From a virus, in IMG/VR virus record IMGVR_UViG_3300032278_000044, positions 1 through 36,817 of that record: a stretch of DNA of 36,817 nt. The stretch is one strand, 5' to 3'. Numbering within the stretch: position 1 is the first letter of the stretch; each line of letters starts with the position of its first letter. The notes beneath the pieces are model-generated. The model saw only the letters and a list, made by a program, of their open reading frames with translations. It was not told the origin of the DNA and did no database searches. Shown piece after piece: positions 17,506-26,700 of the stretch. The position numbers and the translations under genes were made by a program.

Positions 17506-18357
17506 ATGGAACGTAAAGATATACATGAAAAAATTCTATATCCTGTAACTAGAGTTAGGGCTTCCGATTCTGGTGGTAGTGGGGTATTGGTTTACAGTGA
17601 ACCTGACCCACAGAATCCAGACCAATACATAAATATAGCTTTAACTTGTCAGCATGTAGTTGATAAGAATATCATCGTGAAAGATGAGTGGGATGCTGTG
17701 TTGAAGCGTGATATTAAACGGGATATTATGCAAGAAGTTAACGTAGAAATATTTGATTATGATGGGAGTAAGATTGTTTCTGCAAACTCTACGTCTTCAG
17801 AAATTATTGCTTACGATAAAAACCATGATATAGCTGCGGTTAAGTTGAATAACACTAGAAAGATGAATTATGTATCGACTGTTATTCCTAGAACGGAAAT
17901 TGCAGATTTACATATTGCAGACCCTGTATGGGTTAGTGGTTGTTCATTGTTGCATGACCCTTTCCCAAATGCTGGTACATTGACCTCTTTGAGGGAAATG
18001 ATTGACCAGAAGGCTTACATAATGCAGAATGCTCCTAGCATTTTCGGTAACTCTGGTGGCGGGTTGTTCCACGGTGTTACTGGGCATTTATTGGGATTGA
18101 CCTCTCGTATTACTGTAACTCAGATGGGGTTTGGTATGGATGTTCAATCTTGGATGGGGTTCAGCACACATCCTGAAAGGTTGTATGAGTTCTTTGACCA
18201 TCAGGAATTACAGTTCCTGTATGACCCTAATGATAATTATTATGATGCGATTAAACGTAGGGATTCCCGTAGAAAGGAAGCTTTGCGCTCTGTATTGGTG
18301 GACGGAGAACTGGATAAACCCACTCCTCCTGCACCACCAGAAGACTTTGTGATATAA
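17506..18357 (+). CDS. Trypsin-like (chymotrypsin-fold) serine protease
   Basis: 283 residues from the ATG at 17506, chosen because GAGGTG lies seven bases upstream; a TTG at 17491 would place this site inside the gene. The catalytic triad is complete and ordered: H50 in LTCQHVVD, D108 in YDKNHDIAAVKL and S183 in IFGNSGGGLF. GGSGVLVYS near residues 23-31 is the first barrel strand seen in HtrA-type enzymes. There is no signal peptide, no transmembrane segment and no PDZ domain, so it acts in the cytoplasm or inside virions. The C-terminal 80 residues are charged and end in a Pro-rich tail. Neighbours are a connector and a tail-completion protein, so it may process a virion protein. Known phage prohead proteases are usually other folds. 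Confidence 0.85.
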   Translation: MERKDIHEKILYPVTRVRASDSGGSGVLVYSEPDPQNPDQYINIALTCQHVVDKNIIVKDEWDAVLKRDIKRDIMQEVNVEIFDYDGSKIVSANSTSSEIIAYDKNHDIAAVKLNNTRKMNYVSTVIPRTEIADLHIADPVWVSGCSLLHDPFPNAGTLTSLREMIDQKAYIMQNAPSIFGNSGGGLFHGVTGHLLGLTSRITVTQMGFGMDVQSWMGFSTHPERLYEFFDHQELQFLYDPNDNYYDAIKRRDSRRKEALRSVLVDGELDKPTPPAPPEDFVI

Positions 18358-18792
18358 ATGCCTGAACCGTTACCTGTAAATGTTGTTCTAGCTGATTTAG
18401 ATAGTCAGTGGAATGCGTCAAATGTAGTTGAACCTTTCTTTATCGAAGTTACAGGGAATAATGAACCTATTCGATTTGACTTGAATAGGGGTGACCATGT
18501 AATCGGTAGAGCGGGTTCTCCTGCATTTGATGAGGAACCTATCGGTAATTGGAAGTACGGTAATCGTACTTATGGTATCGAATTAGAGGTATATACAAGG
18601 TCTGGACGACAGAGATTATACGATTTAATGGCTGAAATACGCAGATTATGCCACTCCCGCATGCATTCCCTAACTAACTTTCAGCGACAGCAATTTATGG
18701 GATTTGAAGAAGAGACTCAAGAACATGCTAATGTATGGATGGGTACTATAGAGATTGAATTAGTGAATAATGCGGTACTGTTAGAAACTTAG
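18358..18792 (+). CDS. Tail-completion / tail-terminator-like protein
   Basis: 144 residues starting immediately after the protease stop codon. An alpha/beta sequence with RSGRQRLYDLMAEIRRLCHS as a long central helix and WMGTIEIELVNNAVLLE as a final strand. This arrangement, together with its place just before the tail tube gene, fits neck or tail-terminator proteins (lambda gpU / HK97 gp10-like), which form a ring on the end of the tube. No sharp motif defines that family, so the call rests mainly on gene order and secondary-structure pattern. Initiation probably depends on coupling since no clear ribosome binding site is present. Confidence 0.55.
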   Translation: MPEPLPVNVVLADLDSQWNASNVVEPFFIEVTGNNEPIRFDLNRGDHVIGRAGSPAFDEEPIGNWKYGNRTYGIELEVYTRSGRQRLYDLMAEIRRLCHSRMHSLTNFQRQQFMGFEEETQEHANVWMGTIEIELVNNAVLLET

Positions 18793-18808
18793 TAAAGTGT
18801 AGTATAAT
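18781..18808 (+). promoter_or_regulatory. Candidate promoter of the tail operon
   Basis: TATAAT at 18803-18808 lies in the 46-base gap before the tail tube gene, with a poor -35 (TTAGAA at 18781, 16-base spacer). The predicted start near 18815 leaves a short leader with GAAGGAG. Only the -10 element is convincing. Confidence 0.4.
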
Positions 18809-18838
18809 AAATATAACCTTTGGGGAAGGAGAATTTTC

Positions 18839-20578
18839 ATGGCTGTATTTCGTTCTGACCAAGCGCAACTCACATTTGGAGTAGAGGCTGCAATAGGTGG
18901 TGACCCTGAAATGATTGAGGGTACTGCTGGCACTGGGTCTACTACTATTAACGCTGCCTTTGAAGCTGGTAGCCGTGCAATCACTGTGGCTAGTGCATCT
19001 AACTTTACTGTAGGTGACCAGATTCGTATTGGTACTGTAGCTGGTACTGCTGCTGATTCTGTTACTACACATGAAGTTAGGCGTATTGAGTTCATAGATA
19101 GTACAACGTTTGTCCTCGATAGGCCCACAGGTTTTTATCATGCTAGTGGTCAAGAGGTAAAAGAAATTACCGCTCTAGGTGGGGCTGCTGGTAGAAATGA
19201 CCAAGGTAAATATATTACGTGGATTCCTGGGGTTTATGAAACCATAGATACTCCAGACCCTGAAATGACTATAGAGCCTCGTAGATTCCTGGGAACACAA
19301 TCTAAGCGTAACTTTTCCGTAGCTTATAAAGGCCAACAGACCTTTAGCGGTGGAGTTTCAGGGATTGTTCTTTTGAATGGTTGGCCTCTCCGATTCCCCA
19401 TAGGTAAAGTTGTTAGTACTCCCTCTGATATTAGTGGAAGTGCTACTATTACCCTAGGCGCAGCAGCTAAAAAGGGAGACATATTTATCACAGTGTCTGC
19501 TACTCATGGTTTGGTTGCTGGGGATTTTATAGGTTTATATGATGATGGTAGTTTAACTGCTACACAATTAGAAGTTAGAAAGGTAGAATTAGTACCTACC
19601 ACCAACGTTATGAAGTTAAATGCTCCCCTTCAGTTTGCTCATGCTAGTGGGGCTGGAGTTAGGGAAGTAGCTGCTGGTGCGACTTACACCCATGTTATAT
19701 CTGAATCAGTAGATTTGGATACAGTATCTTGGCATGTACATATGCGAGATAGCGGTGAAACCGTGGCTAATGATTTCGATAGGCGTTATGTGGGCGGTAT
19801 GATTGGGTCTTCTGTTATATCTGCGGAAGAGGGCGGTCTAGTAACCATGAGTTGGGACAGTGTAAACTTCTTAGACATGGTACATAATCAAAATAACCAA
19901 ACTGGTTCTCAACTTTACCCTGGTGCTAGTGTAGCTGCTAGTATGCCTAGATATGCCTTGATGCAGTCTATAGATGTAGATGATGTGGGTCAGCCAGGAT
20001 TAAATGATGCTACGGGCTTTCCCACTACAGAGCCTTACTATTTCTCTCAAGGACAGGTAAAATTCTTTGGGCAGGAATTTGCTAGGGTACGAAGTTTCTC
20101 TTTGAATATTTCAAATGGTGAAGAACCTCGATACTATATAGGACGTAAGGGTATGGGGGCGCATCGTGGCCCTTCAGAGATTTTTGAGGGGGCGAGGGAA
20201 TACACCTTGAGTTGTTCTGTTACTCTTCCTGATAGCGCAGCAGCCACCAGTTCTGACCAAACCACCGCAATGGAACTCTTTAAACAACTGTTGCTAGAAG
20301 GTGACTTAGGTGGCACATCTACCGCCCAAGCAATGGCTGGTTTTACTATGATGTTGAGATTTGACCGTGGGGCTAATGATTCCATAATCATAGATATACC
20401 TTCTAGCTCAACTGCTGGAAGTCCAACGGCTGCTGCTCATGCATTGAATAGTCAAGGAGCTTTTATACGAACTGCTCCCCATACTATTACTACAGATAAC
20501 CCATTCCAAGTAGATTTAGACATTTTATTTAGGGCATTGAAAATCACAGTGAACGATTCAGTACCAGTATATCCGTAG
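18839..20578 (+). CDS. Major tail tube protein with two inserted beta modules
   Basis: 579 residues, GAAGGAG upstream. Beta-rich throughout with tail-tube-like phrases (SVAYKGQQTFSGGVSGIVLL, QGQVKFFGQEFARVRSFSLN, AREYTLSCSVTLPD, NPFQVDLDILFRALKI). It precedes the paired tail chaperones and the tape measure, the standard place of the siphoviral tube protein. At 579 residues it is far longer than the common 150-300. Two related modules explain part of this: residues about 47-108 (ITVASASNFTVGDQIRIG ... FYHASGQEVKEI) and about 214-279 (ITVSATHGLVAGDFIGLY ... FAHASGAGVREV). They may be surface decorations. An own -10 element upstream fits high expression. Confidence 0.75.
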   Translation: MAVFRSDQAQLTFGVEAAIGGDPEMIEGTAGTGSTTINAAFEAGSRAITVASASNFTVGDQIRIGTVAGTAADSVTTHEVRRIEFIDSTTFVLDRPTGFYHASGQEVKEITALGGAAGRNDQGKYITWIPGVYETIDTPDPEMTIEPRRFLGTQSKRNFSVAYKGQQTFSGGVSGIVLLNGWPLRFPIGKVVSTPSDISGSATITLGAAAKKGDIFITVSATHGLVAGDFIGLYDDGSLTATQLEVRKVELVPTTNVMKLNAPLQFAHASGAGVREVAAGATYTHVISESVDLDTVSWHVHMRDSGETVANDFDRRYVGGMIGSSVISAEEGGLVTMSWDSVNFLDMVHNQNNQTGSQLYPGASVAASMPRYALMQSIDVDDVGQPGLNDATGFPTTEPYYFSQGQVKFFGQEFARVRSFSLNISNGEEPRYYIGRKGMGAHRGPSEIFEGAREYTLSCSVTLPDSAAATSSDQTTAMELFKQLLLEGDLGGTSTAQAMAGFTMMLRFDRGANDSIIIDIPSSSTAGSPTAAAHALNSQGAFIRTAPHTITTDNPFQVDLDILFRALKITVNDSVPVYP

Positions 20579-20586
20579 GAGGATTT

Positions 20587-20967
20587 ATGGCAGTTAAAGA
20601 AAAGGGTGGCTTCGACCTACAAAAGTATCAAATTCAAACAGGGCCAAAAACCATAACGGTAGAAATTGAAGGAACTGGTGACGAGTTTGAGCTTACGGTA
20701 AAACAATTACCGTGGGCCAGAAGGAACCAATTAATTTCTAAGTGTGTGAGTTGGGACAACGATGGAAAAACCAGCTTTGGTGGCGATACATATGTAAGGG
20801 AATGTCTGAAGGAAATGATTGTAGAGGCTCCTTGGGGGCGTACTACAGAAGCATTCCTTCTTTCAATTGATGAAAGACTGGGAAGCGCATTAGAGAAATT
20901 AGTTCCCGCTGCCTTTTCGGGGGCAGAGGATGGTCTATCTCCTGACGAAATAAAAAAAGAGTCCTAG
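20587..20967 (+). CDS. Tail assembly chaperone, gpG-like
   Basis: 126 residues; GGAGG before the ATG supports the start. It lies between the tube protein and the tape measure gene, the position of lambda gpG and its relatives, which coat the tape measure protein during tail assembly. The protein has a beta N-terminus (KTITVEIEGTGDEFELTVKQ) and helical C-terminus, common in this group. Near its 3' end seven A residues allow a -1 shift into the next frame, giving a longer fusion of about 201 residues. Identification relies mainly on order and frameshift rather than a sequence motif. Confidence 0.75.
   Translation: MAVKEKGGFDLQKYQIQTGPKTITVEIEGTGDEFELTVKQLPWARRNQLISKCVSWDNDGKTSFGGDTYVRECLKEMIVEAPWGRTTEAFLLSIDERLGSALEKLVPAAFSGAEDGLSPDEIKKES
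20952..20958 (+). other. Programmed -1 frameshift site
   Basis: A AAA AAA read in the upstream gene's frame, followed by G. A one-base backward slip continues as RVLVWIRG into the downstream frame without a stop, joining the two chaperone frames. The upstream gene would otherwise stop three codons later at 20965-20967. Confidence 0.75.
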
Positions 20968-20978
20968 TTTGGATTAGA

Positions 20979-20996
20979 GGGATGGATGTCCGTCCT
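20979..20996 (+). promoter_or_regulatory. Hairpin covering the start of the gpT-like frame
   Basis: GGATGG (20980-20985), loop ATGT and CCGTCC (20990-20995) form a six-pair stem with one G-U pair, extendable by a G-U pair to seven. It covers the ATG at 20982 and part of AGAGGG. It is 20 bases past the slip site, farther than usual stimulators. Confidence 0.35.
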
Positions 20997-21191
20997 GAAG
21001 AAGCATACATATATAATTATTGGTTGATTACGTTAAGGCTATTAAAGATAGGACTCCCTTGGGATTATATAGCTTCGATACACGAAAACGAATTAATAAT
21101 GATTCTGGGGGTACAACTAGCTCTAGAACAAAAAGAAGCTGAAGACCAGCAATCTGAAATGAATAGTATGAAAGGTAATGTCAACTTTTAA
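20982..21191 (+). CDS. Tail assembly chaperone, gpT-like (frameshift extension)
   Basis: 69 residues from the ATG at 20982, but the frame is open back to 20958, and the gene is best read as the C-terminal part of a -1 frameshift product with the preceding gene (77 residues added after the slip). The AGAGGG sits directly against the ATG with no spacer and is inside a hairpin, so separate initiation looks poor. Content is helical (EEAYIYNYWLITLRLLKIGL) with an acidic Glu/Gln-rich end. In lambda-like phages the GT fusion binds the tail tube and recruits tape measure. The tape measure gene follows after 19 bases, as expected. Confidence 0.75.
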   Translation: MDVRPEEAYIYNYWLITLRLLKIGLPWDYIASIHENELIMILGVQLALEQKEAEDQQSEMNSMKGNVNF

Positions 21192-21210
21192 ACGGGAGTA
21201 AAAAATAAAT

Positions 21211-23145
21211 ATGGCAGCAACCGTTGGTTCATTACTCTTAGATGCTATTAAATCCTCAGGGATGATTGGTAAGGTGCAGTCTAGAGTCATGCAGAATCCT
21301 GCTATGCAAGCAGGAGTGGCAGCAGGACAAAAAGCTGCCAGCATTGGTGCTATGACAGCGACTGCTGGGCCTGGTGGCGGTGGAGGAATTGCCAAACAGC
21401 TTACAAGCCCTTTGCACGGTATGATGAAGACCTTCATGCCTGGTATCGGCAAAATGATGCCGAACATAGGTAAGGTCTTTAAACAAACTATAGGTCTTCC
21501 TGGCAAATTACTAAGCAAAGGCTTAGGTATGCTAGGAATTAACCTGTCCCTCAGTACTTTACTCCGTCAATCTCAGCTTTTTACAGGCATATTGGGTGCG
21601 CTCTTCCAGATATTGGGAGGGTTTGTTGATGTTATATTAGCTCCCTTTATGCCCCTCCTAGTTAAAGTTGTCCAAAAATTGGGCGCACAAATCCCAAAAA
21701 TTAGGGAATTCGCTCAAAAAGCTTACGTCTGGTTATCAGACAATTTTTTCCCCTTAGTCAGAAATGCAGTAGGATGGATATGGGGCAAACTTAGTGATGT
21801 CGTTACCTGGGCTAAAACCTTCGGGCCGAAAATTCAGGAAACTCTTGAGACAATTTGGGACGTTATCAAAGAAGTTGCTGGAGGTACGGGTGACCTTTTA
21901 AAGGCTGTATTCGGCTGGATGCAAGAGAACGTATGGCCTGTTCTTAAAGTTATAGGTGAAACTATATGGGAACTGATTCAGTTTACTTGGAATTGGCTTA
22001 AAGACACCATGTGGCCTGGTATTAAAACCGCTTTTGGCAACTTAAAAATGATTATAGAAGGGGTTTTAATATGGCTTAAAGATACCTTCTTCCCATTATT
22101 TAGAGATGTTTATACATGGTTTCTAGACAAGATAGGTGGATTTTTTGTCTGGTTTGTGAACTTTGTTATCCATAATATTCTTCAGAAATTAATTCCGACT
22201 ATACAAAGTATTTTCACACAGATTGTGGACATACTTCTAAATAGTATTATGAAACCTTTATGGGCAGCTTTAGAACCGTTTATCAAGTGGTGGCTCACAG
22301 AATGGGCTAAACAGTTCACTTGGATTTGGTCTATGATAGACACCAAAATCCTGCCATTTGTTAAAAGTATGATAGACATTTTTATGCCACCTGTTACACG
22401 GTTAATTGATTCATACATGAAAGAGGTTTCTCCACATTTGACTGAGTATTTCAGATTGATGCGTGAAATAGCAGAAGCTATAATGGATTTATTAATGCCT
22501 CTCCTAAAGTTTATTTCAAAGTCTATATGGTTTTTCCTAGAACCTATATTAATGGCGGTCATTAAAATGATGGGTCTGATGATGAAGTGGATTATCATAC
22601 CTATTTTGAAAGCTCTACTGTGGATTCTTAGATTGCCTTACACATTCCGAAAGGAAGTACTAGAACCAATACAAGCATTCTGGGAGAGAACCTTAGAAGA
22701 ACTAACTTTCTTTGGTAGATTCCTAAAAGAATTGCCAAATATAGGAAGAGGTATCTTGCTGAAATTGTGGGGTACAATCTTTGCCAAGATTGGAACCATG
22801 AAAGGTGGCCCATTTGGTCTGTTAGAAAAGATAGCTAAACCTTTTAGTTCTGCTGGTTTACAACTCTCAGGCCAAAGTGAAAGCGCATTCCAAGGAATGC
22901 GTGATTTACAGAGAGATATAAGAAGTGCTGCCTTTAGAAGGGCGTATGCTGGCATGGGCGAACAAGGATATGGTGGTATAGGTGCGACTCAGATAACGAT
23001 TAATAATATTTCTAAAGAAGGCATGTTGGACGATACCAAAAAATTTGTAGTGGACGCTGATGAACAGAGAGAGATAGAGAATATGCAAAACAGAGACTCT
23101 GATTTCGGGTCATATAGTTCACTTCAATCTGGTTTAATTTTCTAA
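21211..23145 (+). CDS. Tail tape measure protein
   Basis: 644 residues. The gene directly follows the G/GT chaperones. It is largely alpha-helical and strongly hydrophobic, with regularly spaced Trp and Phe and recurring phrases such as ETIWELIQFTWNWLKDTMWP and GVLIWLKDTFFPLFRDVYTW, typical of tape measure proteins that pack in the tube and later contact the membrane. The N-terminus is Ala/Gly-rich, and the C-terminus loses the hydrophobic pattern. No peptidase or lysozyme domain is seen. Using the usual 0.15 nm per residue, it predicts a tail of about 97 nm. GGGAG upstream supports the start. Confidence 0.85.
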   Translation: MAATVGSLLLDAIKSSGMIGKVQSRVMQNPAMQAGVAAGQKAASIGAMTATAGPGGGGGIAKQLTSPLHGMMKTFMPGIGKMMPNIGKVFKQTIGLPGKLLSKGLGMLGINLSLSTLLRQSQLFTGILGALFQILGGFVDVILAPFMPLLVKVVQKLGAQIPKIREFAQKAYVWLSDNFFPLVRNAVGWIWGKLSDVVTWAKTFGPKIQETLETIWDVIKEVAGGTGDLLKAVFGWMQENVWPVLKVIGETIWELIQFTWNWLKDTMWPGIKTAFGNLKMIIEGVLIWLKDTFFPLFRDVYTWFLDKIGGFFVWFVNFVIHNILQKLIPTIQSIFTQIVDILLNSIMKPLWAALEPFIKWWLTEWAKQFTWIWSMIDTKILPFVKSMIDIFMPPVTRLIDSYMKEVSPHLTEYFRLMREIAEAIMDLLMPLLKFISKSIWFFLEPILMAVIKMMGLMMKWIIIPILKALLWILRLPYTFRKEVLEPIQAFWERTLEELTFFGRFLKELPNIGRGILLKLWGTIFAKIGTMKGGPFGLLEKIAKPFSSAGLQLSGQSESAFQGMRDLQRDIRSAAFRRAYAGMGEQGYGGIGATQITINNISKEGMLDDTKKFVVDADEQREIENMQNRDSDFGSYSSLQSGLIF

Positions 23146-23159
23146 GGAGTGTAGAGTAA

Positions 23160-23699
23160 ATGGCTGTATCAATGCCAGTATCGGTATTATTAAGGGATGG
23201 TAGTCATGCAGGAGCTACTGTGAGGCTTGGATTGAAAGCTGAGCAGTTTGCTATCAATATTGCAAAGACTCCTATTCAAATACCTATCCCTCAACAAAGC
23301 CCAGAGATTATTGACCTGGGTATCTTCAGACCGTCTATTACGTTGTCTGGAGTTATTGAAAACGAACCTGAAGACGCATCTAATACAACGAATACTCCTA
23401 CTGGAGCTAGGGGAATGCCTTCCTTTACTCACGGAGGTCAAACTTATTTCTTCCCGTATAAAAATTATCTAGAAGAACAGGTAGTTAAATGGGTAAGTAC
23501 TGAGGATACTTTATTACAAGTAGAAATTGGAGATACTACTACTCCGATGTCTACGGGTTCTGTTTTTTCCTCTGGGGGCGGTCTATATATAGTAGCTATT
23601 CAACAAGCCCAGTTTACACAAGAGCCAGCTAAAGAAGATAGATGGCAATTTACAATGCAGTTCGTAGCCAAAGCAAGAAACGATATTTCTTTTTCATAG
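23160..23699 (+). CDS. Distal tail / baseplate protein
   Basis: 179 residues; AAGGAG twelve bases upstream. A beta-rich protein with SPEIIDLGIFRPSITLSGVI near residues 46-65, in which IDLG..R..I.L.G is a pattern common in tail-tip proteins that describe a tube-like beta domain. Residues 80-150 contain GGQTYFFPYKNYLEEQVVKW, and the C-terminus ends in strands (WQFTMQFVAKARND). It lies between the tape measure and the large hub protein, the normal place of the distal tail protein. The exact family is not recognised; a T4 gp48/54-like tube initiator is an alternative. Confidence 0.65.
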   Translation: MAVSMPVSVLLRDGSHAGATVRLGLKAEQFAINIAKTPIQIPIPQQSPEIIDLGIFRPSITLSGVIENEPEDASNTTNTPTGARGMPSFTHGGQTYFFPYKNYLEEQVVKWVSTEDTLLQVEIGDTTTPMSTGSVFSSGGGLYIVAIQQAQFTQEPAKEDRWQFTMQFVAKARNDISFS

Positions 23700-23707
23700 G
23701 ATAGATT

Positions 23708-26700
23708 ATGGCTTTTTCACAATCATTATTACAATATTGGACGGGTTCCGCTTGGGTAACGGCTTTAACGCCAGCCAATAATAGCGCATTAATTTCTGTT
23801 GAATTGGTAGATAAAATGGGTCAGCCGATGATGATGAAAGCACGGCTATCTAATAAATCTAATAATCCTTTTAGTGCTACTCTCAGCGATGCAAAAGGTA
23901 AATTATCTGGTGTATTAGCTGACTTTCAAAGAGTCAGATTAATAGATGAGGCTACTCGTTTTGTACTCTTCTATGGGCGTATTTATAAGAGCAACGAAGA
24001 CCATGATTTAAGTTATGGGAACATCCTGAGTTTGGATTGTAGCGATGCATTAGAAGAATTAAAAGATACTGTTACTGATGGCGCAACCGATATTAATGTG
24101 AATGGTGCAGGGAGTGATACTTATCCTACTCCTGCCAGCCCCACAACCTCTGTAAGTAAAAGAAGTGGGTTGATAAAAGGTTTCCTGTCTCTCTTTAGTA
24201 AATCTGGAAATATTACATTTGCTAGTGATGCCACTAGATTTAGTGATTCTGCGGTTGCTTTCGCAGGCGCATCTGGTGAATATCCTTTAAAAGATAGCGG
24301 GAATAAATCTGCGTTATCCCACATAGCATCAGCAGCTAAAGATGACCCACATACAACGGCCCGAAAAGTTTTGACTTATGATTATTATGTTGACCCCAAT
24401 TTTCAAAATACTGGGAATGTCACTCCAGCAGCCTTCTTTAACTACTTTAAACGAGGAACTAGACCTACGGCTACTCCTGCTACCTATGGACTCAGAGTTG
24501 AATATCCTTCTGGCGGTGGATTAACCAGAACTGGTAGAATTTATCCTATGATGAGTGATTATGGCTTTGAACGCCCTAGAGCCGAGTTATTTACAGATGC
24601 TGCTTGTCACTATTTGGATGAAGGCCCAGATACTTTTGATGGGTCAACCAATAAAGATAAAGGCTTTGATTCCGAAGAAAAAACTGTTAGACTTGAATTA
24701 ATTAAAATAAAAAATATTTCAGCAGCTTTTACATGGCAAGGTAAAGCTATCGGTGGTGGCGTTGTAGGAACTGATTCTGCGGAATATTTAACAGGTAATA
24801 ACGCTAAAATACAGTATGTATCTGCCACTAGTGGTGGCACTGATGGTGACCCTGAATATGCCTTGATTTCTGATGTGACCAACAGTTTCCCAAACAGTGG
24901 GACAATTACTGGACAAACTTCAGGCTCTACATTCGTAATAGTTAGTAGACCTAGAGAGACATACGGCATTATTAAAACAGCTAGACTAGGGGCTACAAAT
25001 ATTAACAACGCTGATGTAATCAGAGAACAGGCCGTATCTAGATTACGTAGAAGCACTGACCCGATTATTCGTGGGCGGTGTAGAATAATTAACAAACCTT
25101 GGTTCCATGTAGAAACTGCCAGTACTACTGTAAATGGTACTACTATTACTTTTGGTGGTGGGTTCAACCCGCAGTCCTATGGCTTTAAAATTGGTATGAC
25201 TGTAACAAAAGTTTCGGCTACTGGTACAGTTCAATCGTATGGATATGCTACGTCTGTAACATCTTCTACTGTAGTTGTGGGTAATGGAATGTCTGCTACT
25301 GTAAGTAGCGGGAATATTGTACGGTTATACATTCCTGTTAGAGCTAGTGATACTACTTATATTGTAAATAAACTAGTTAATATAACTGGTTCTGATTTCC
25401 TCATTACTGAAATGCAATATAGTGAAGATAATGGTGTTCTAAACACTGAGATACAGGTTGTGGGTGCTGAATCAGGACTAGGGCCAGTACAAAATGTGGT
25501 GGGGGCAGTTGTTACTGCTGCAACTGAAAAAGAACGATATGAAACTGGGTCTGGTAATAGACGTATAGATAAAGGTCTTAAACTTACTTCTAAGTTTACA
25601 CATGATGGAACGAACCCCCATACTACTATTGATTGGAGTGCTGGACAATTAACTGTAGGTGGAACATCTTTTAAAATAACTGCTGGAACTAATGTATTTG
25701 GCGCAACTGGAGAATACTATCTGTATCATACAGGTGTAGAAGGGTCTACAGGTTTTTCTGCTTCTCTAACTAGTAGTTACGTAACTAATAAACAACATGT
25801 TCTGGTAGCTTGGGTGAAAGTTAATTCGACCAGTGACTCCAGCAGTAGATTGGAATTTAAAACTCTGGGTCAAGTTAATGCTAGTGTACCAGATATAGGC
25901 AACGCATCTAGTGTGCTAAATGAAGGGTCAGTTACTACAACTCAAATAGATTCTACTTTCGTTGCTGCTACTGCTGGTAAAACTAAGATTTGGTATCAAG
26001 CCAACCCACCTGACGGGGATGGTGCGGATGCTGTATCTGAGGGCGATAACTGGGTTCGGACTTCTGATTTACGTGTGTATCGAGCAGATTCTGATAATGC
26101 TGACGCTATAGCTGCTGGCCCCGATTCCAATGAATGGGAATTAGTAAATGAGGGTGATGCAGTTGCTGTCCTTGCTAACGCTACAGCTAATACAGCTAAC
26201 ACCTTGGCTGGTACAGCTAACACCTTGGCTGGAACTAAAAATACTCTCAATAGACAGAATGAGGTATGGAAAAATACCAATGATGGTGTTCGGGTTGGCG
26301 ATATACTTGTGGCTGTTGATAATGAGACTATATGGACTTGGACTGGTAGTGAATGGGTTCTCAGGAGTGATTCTGGTGCTATTAATCATGCTGGTACTGA
26401 TATTAATGGTGGCTTGATAAATACTCAAACAATCATTTTAACTAGTGGTGGCAGTAATAATATGTTATCAACAGGTGCTGGTACTGGTAGCGGTACACGG
26501 ATTCTGTTGAGCCATTCTGGTATCTTTGGTTATAACGGTAGTGCATCCCAATTCGCTATTCATACGAATGATGGCAAAGCTTACTTTGGTTATGATTCTG
26601 GTGGTAGTAACCACGTAGTTAAACTAGCAGGAGATGGCATGACTGTAGGACATAACAACAGCAATGCTTCTGGTGTAGGGTCTGTGATTTATAGATATGA

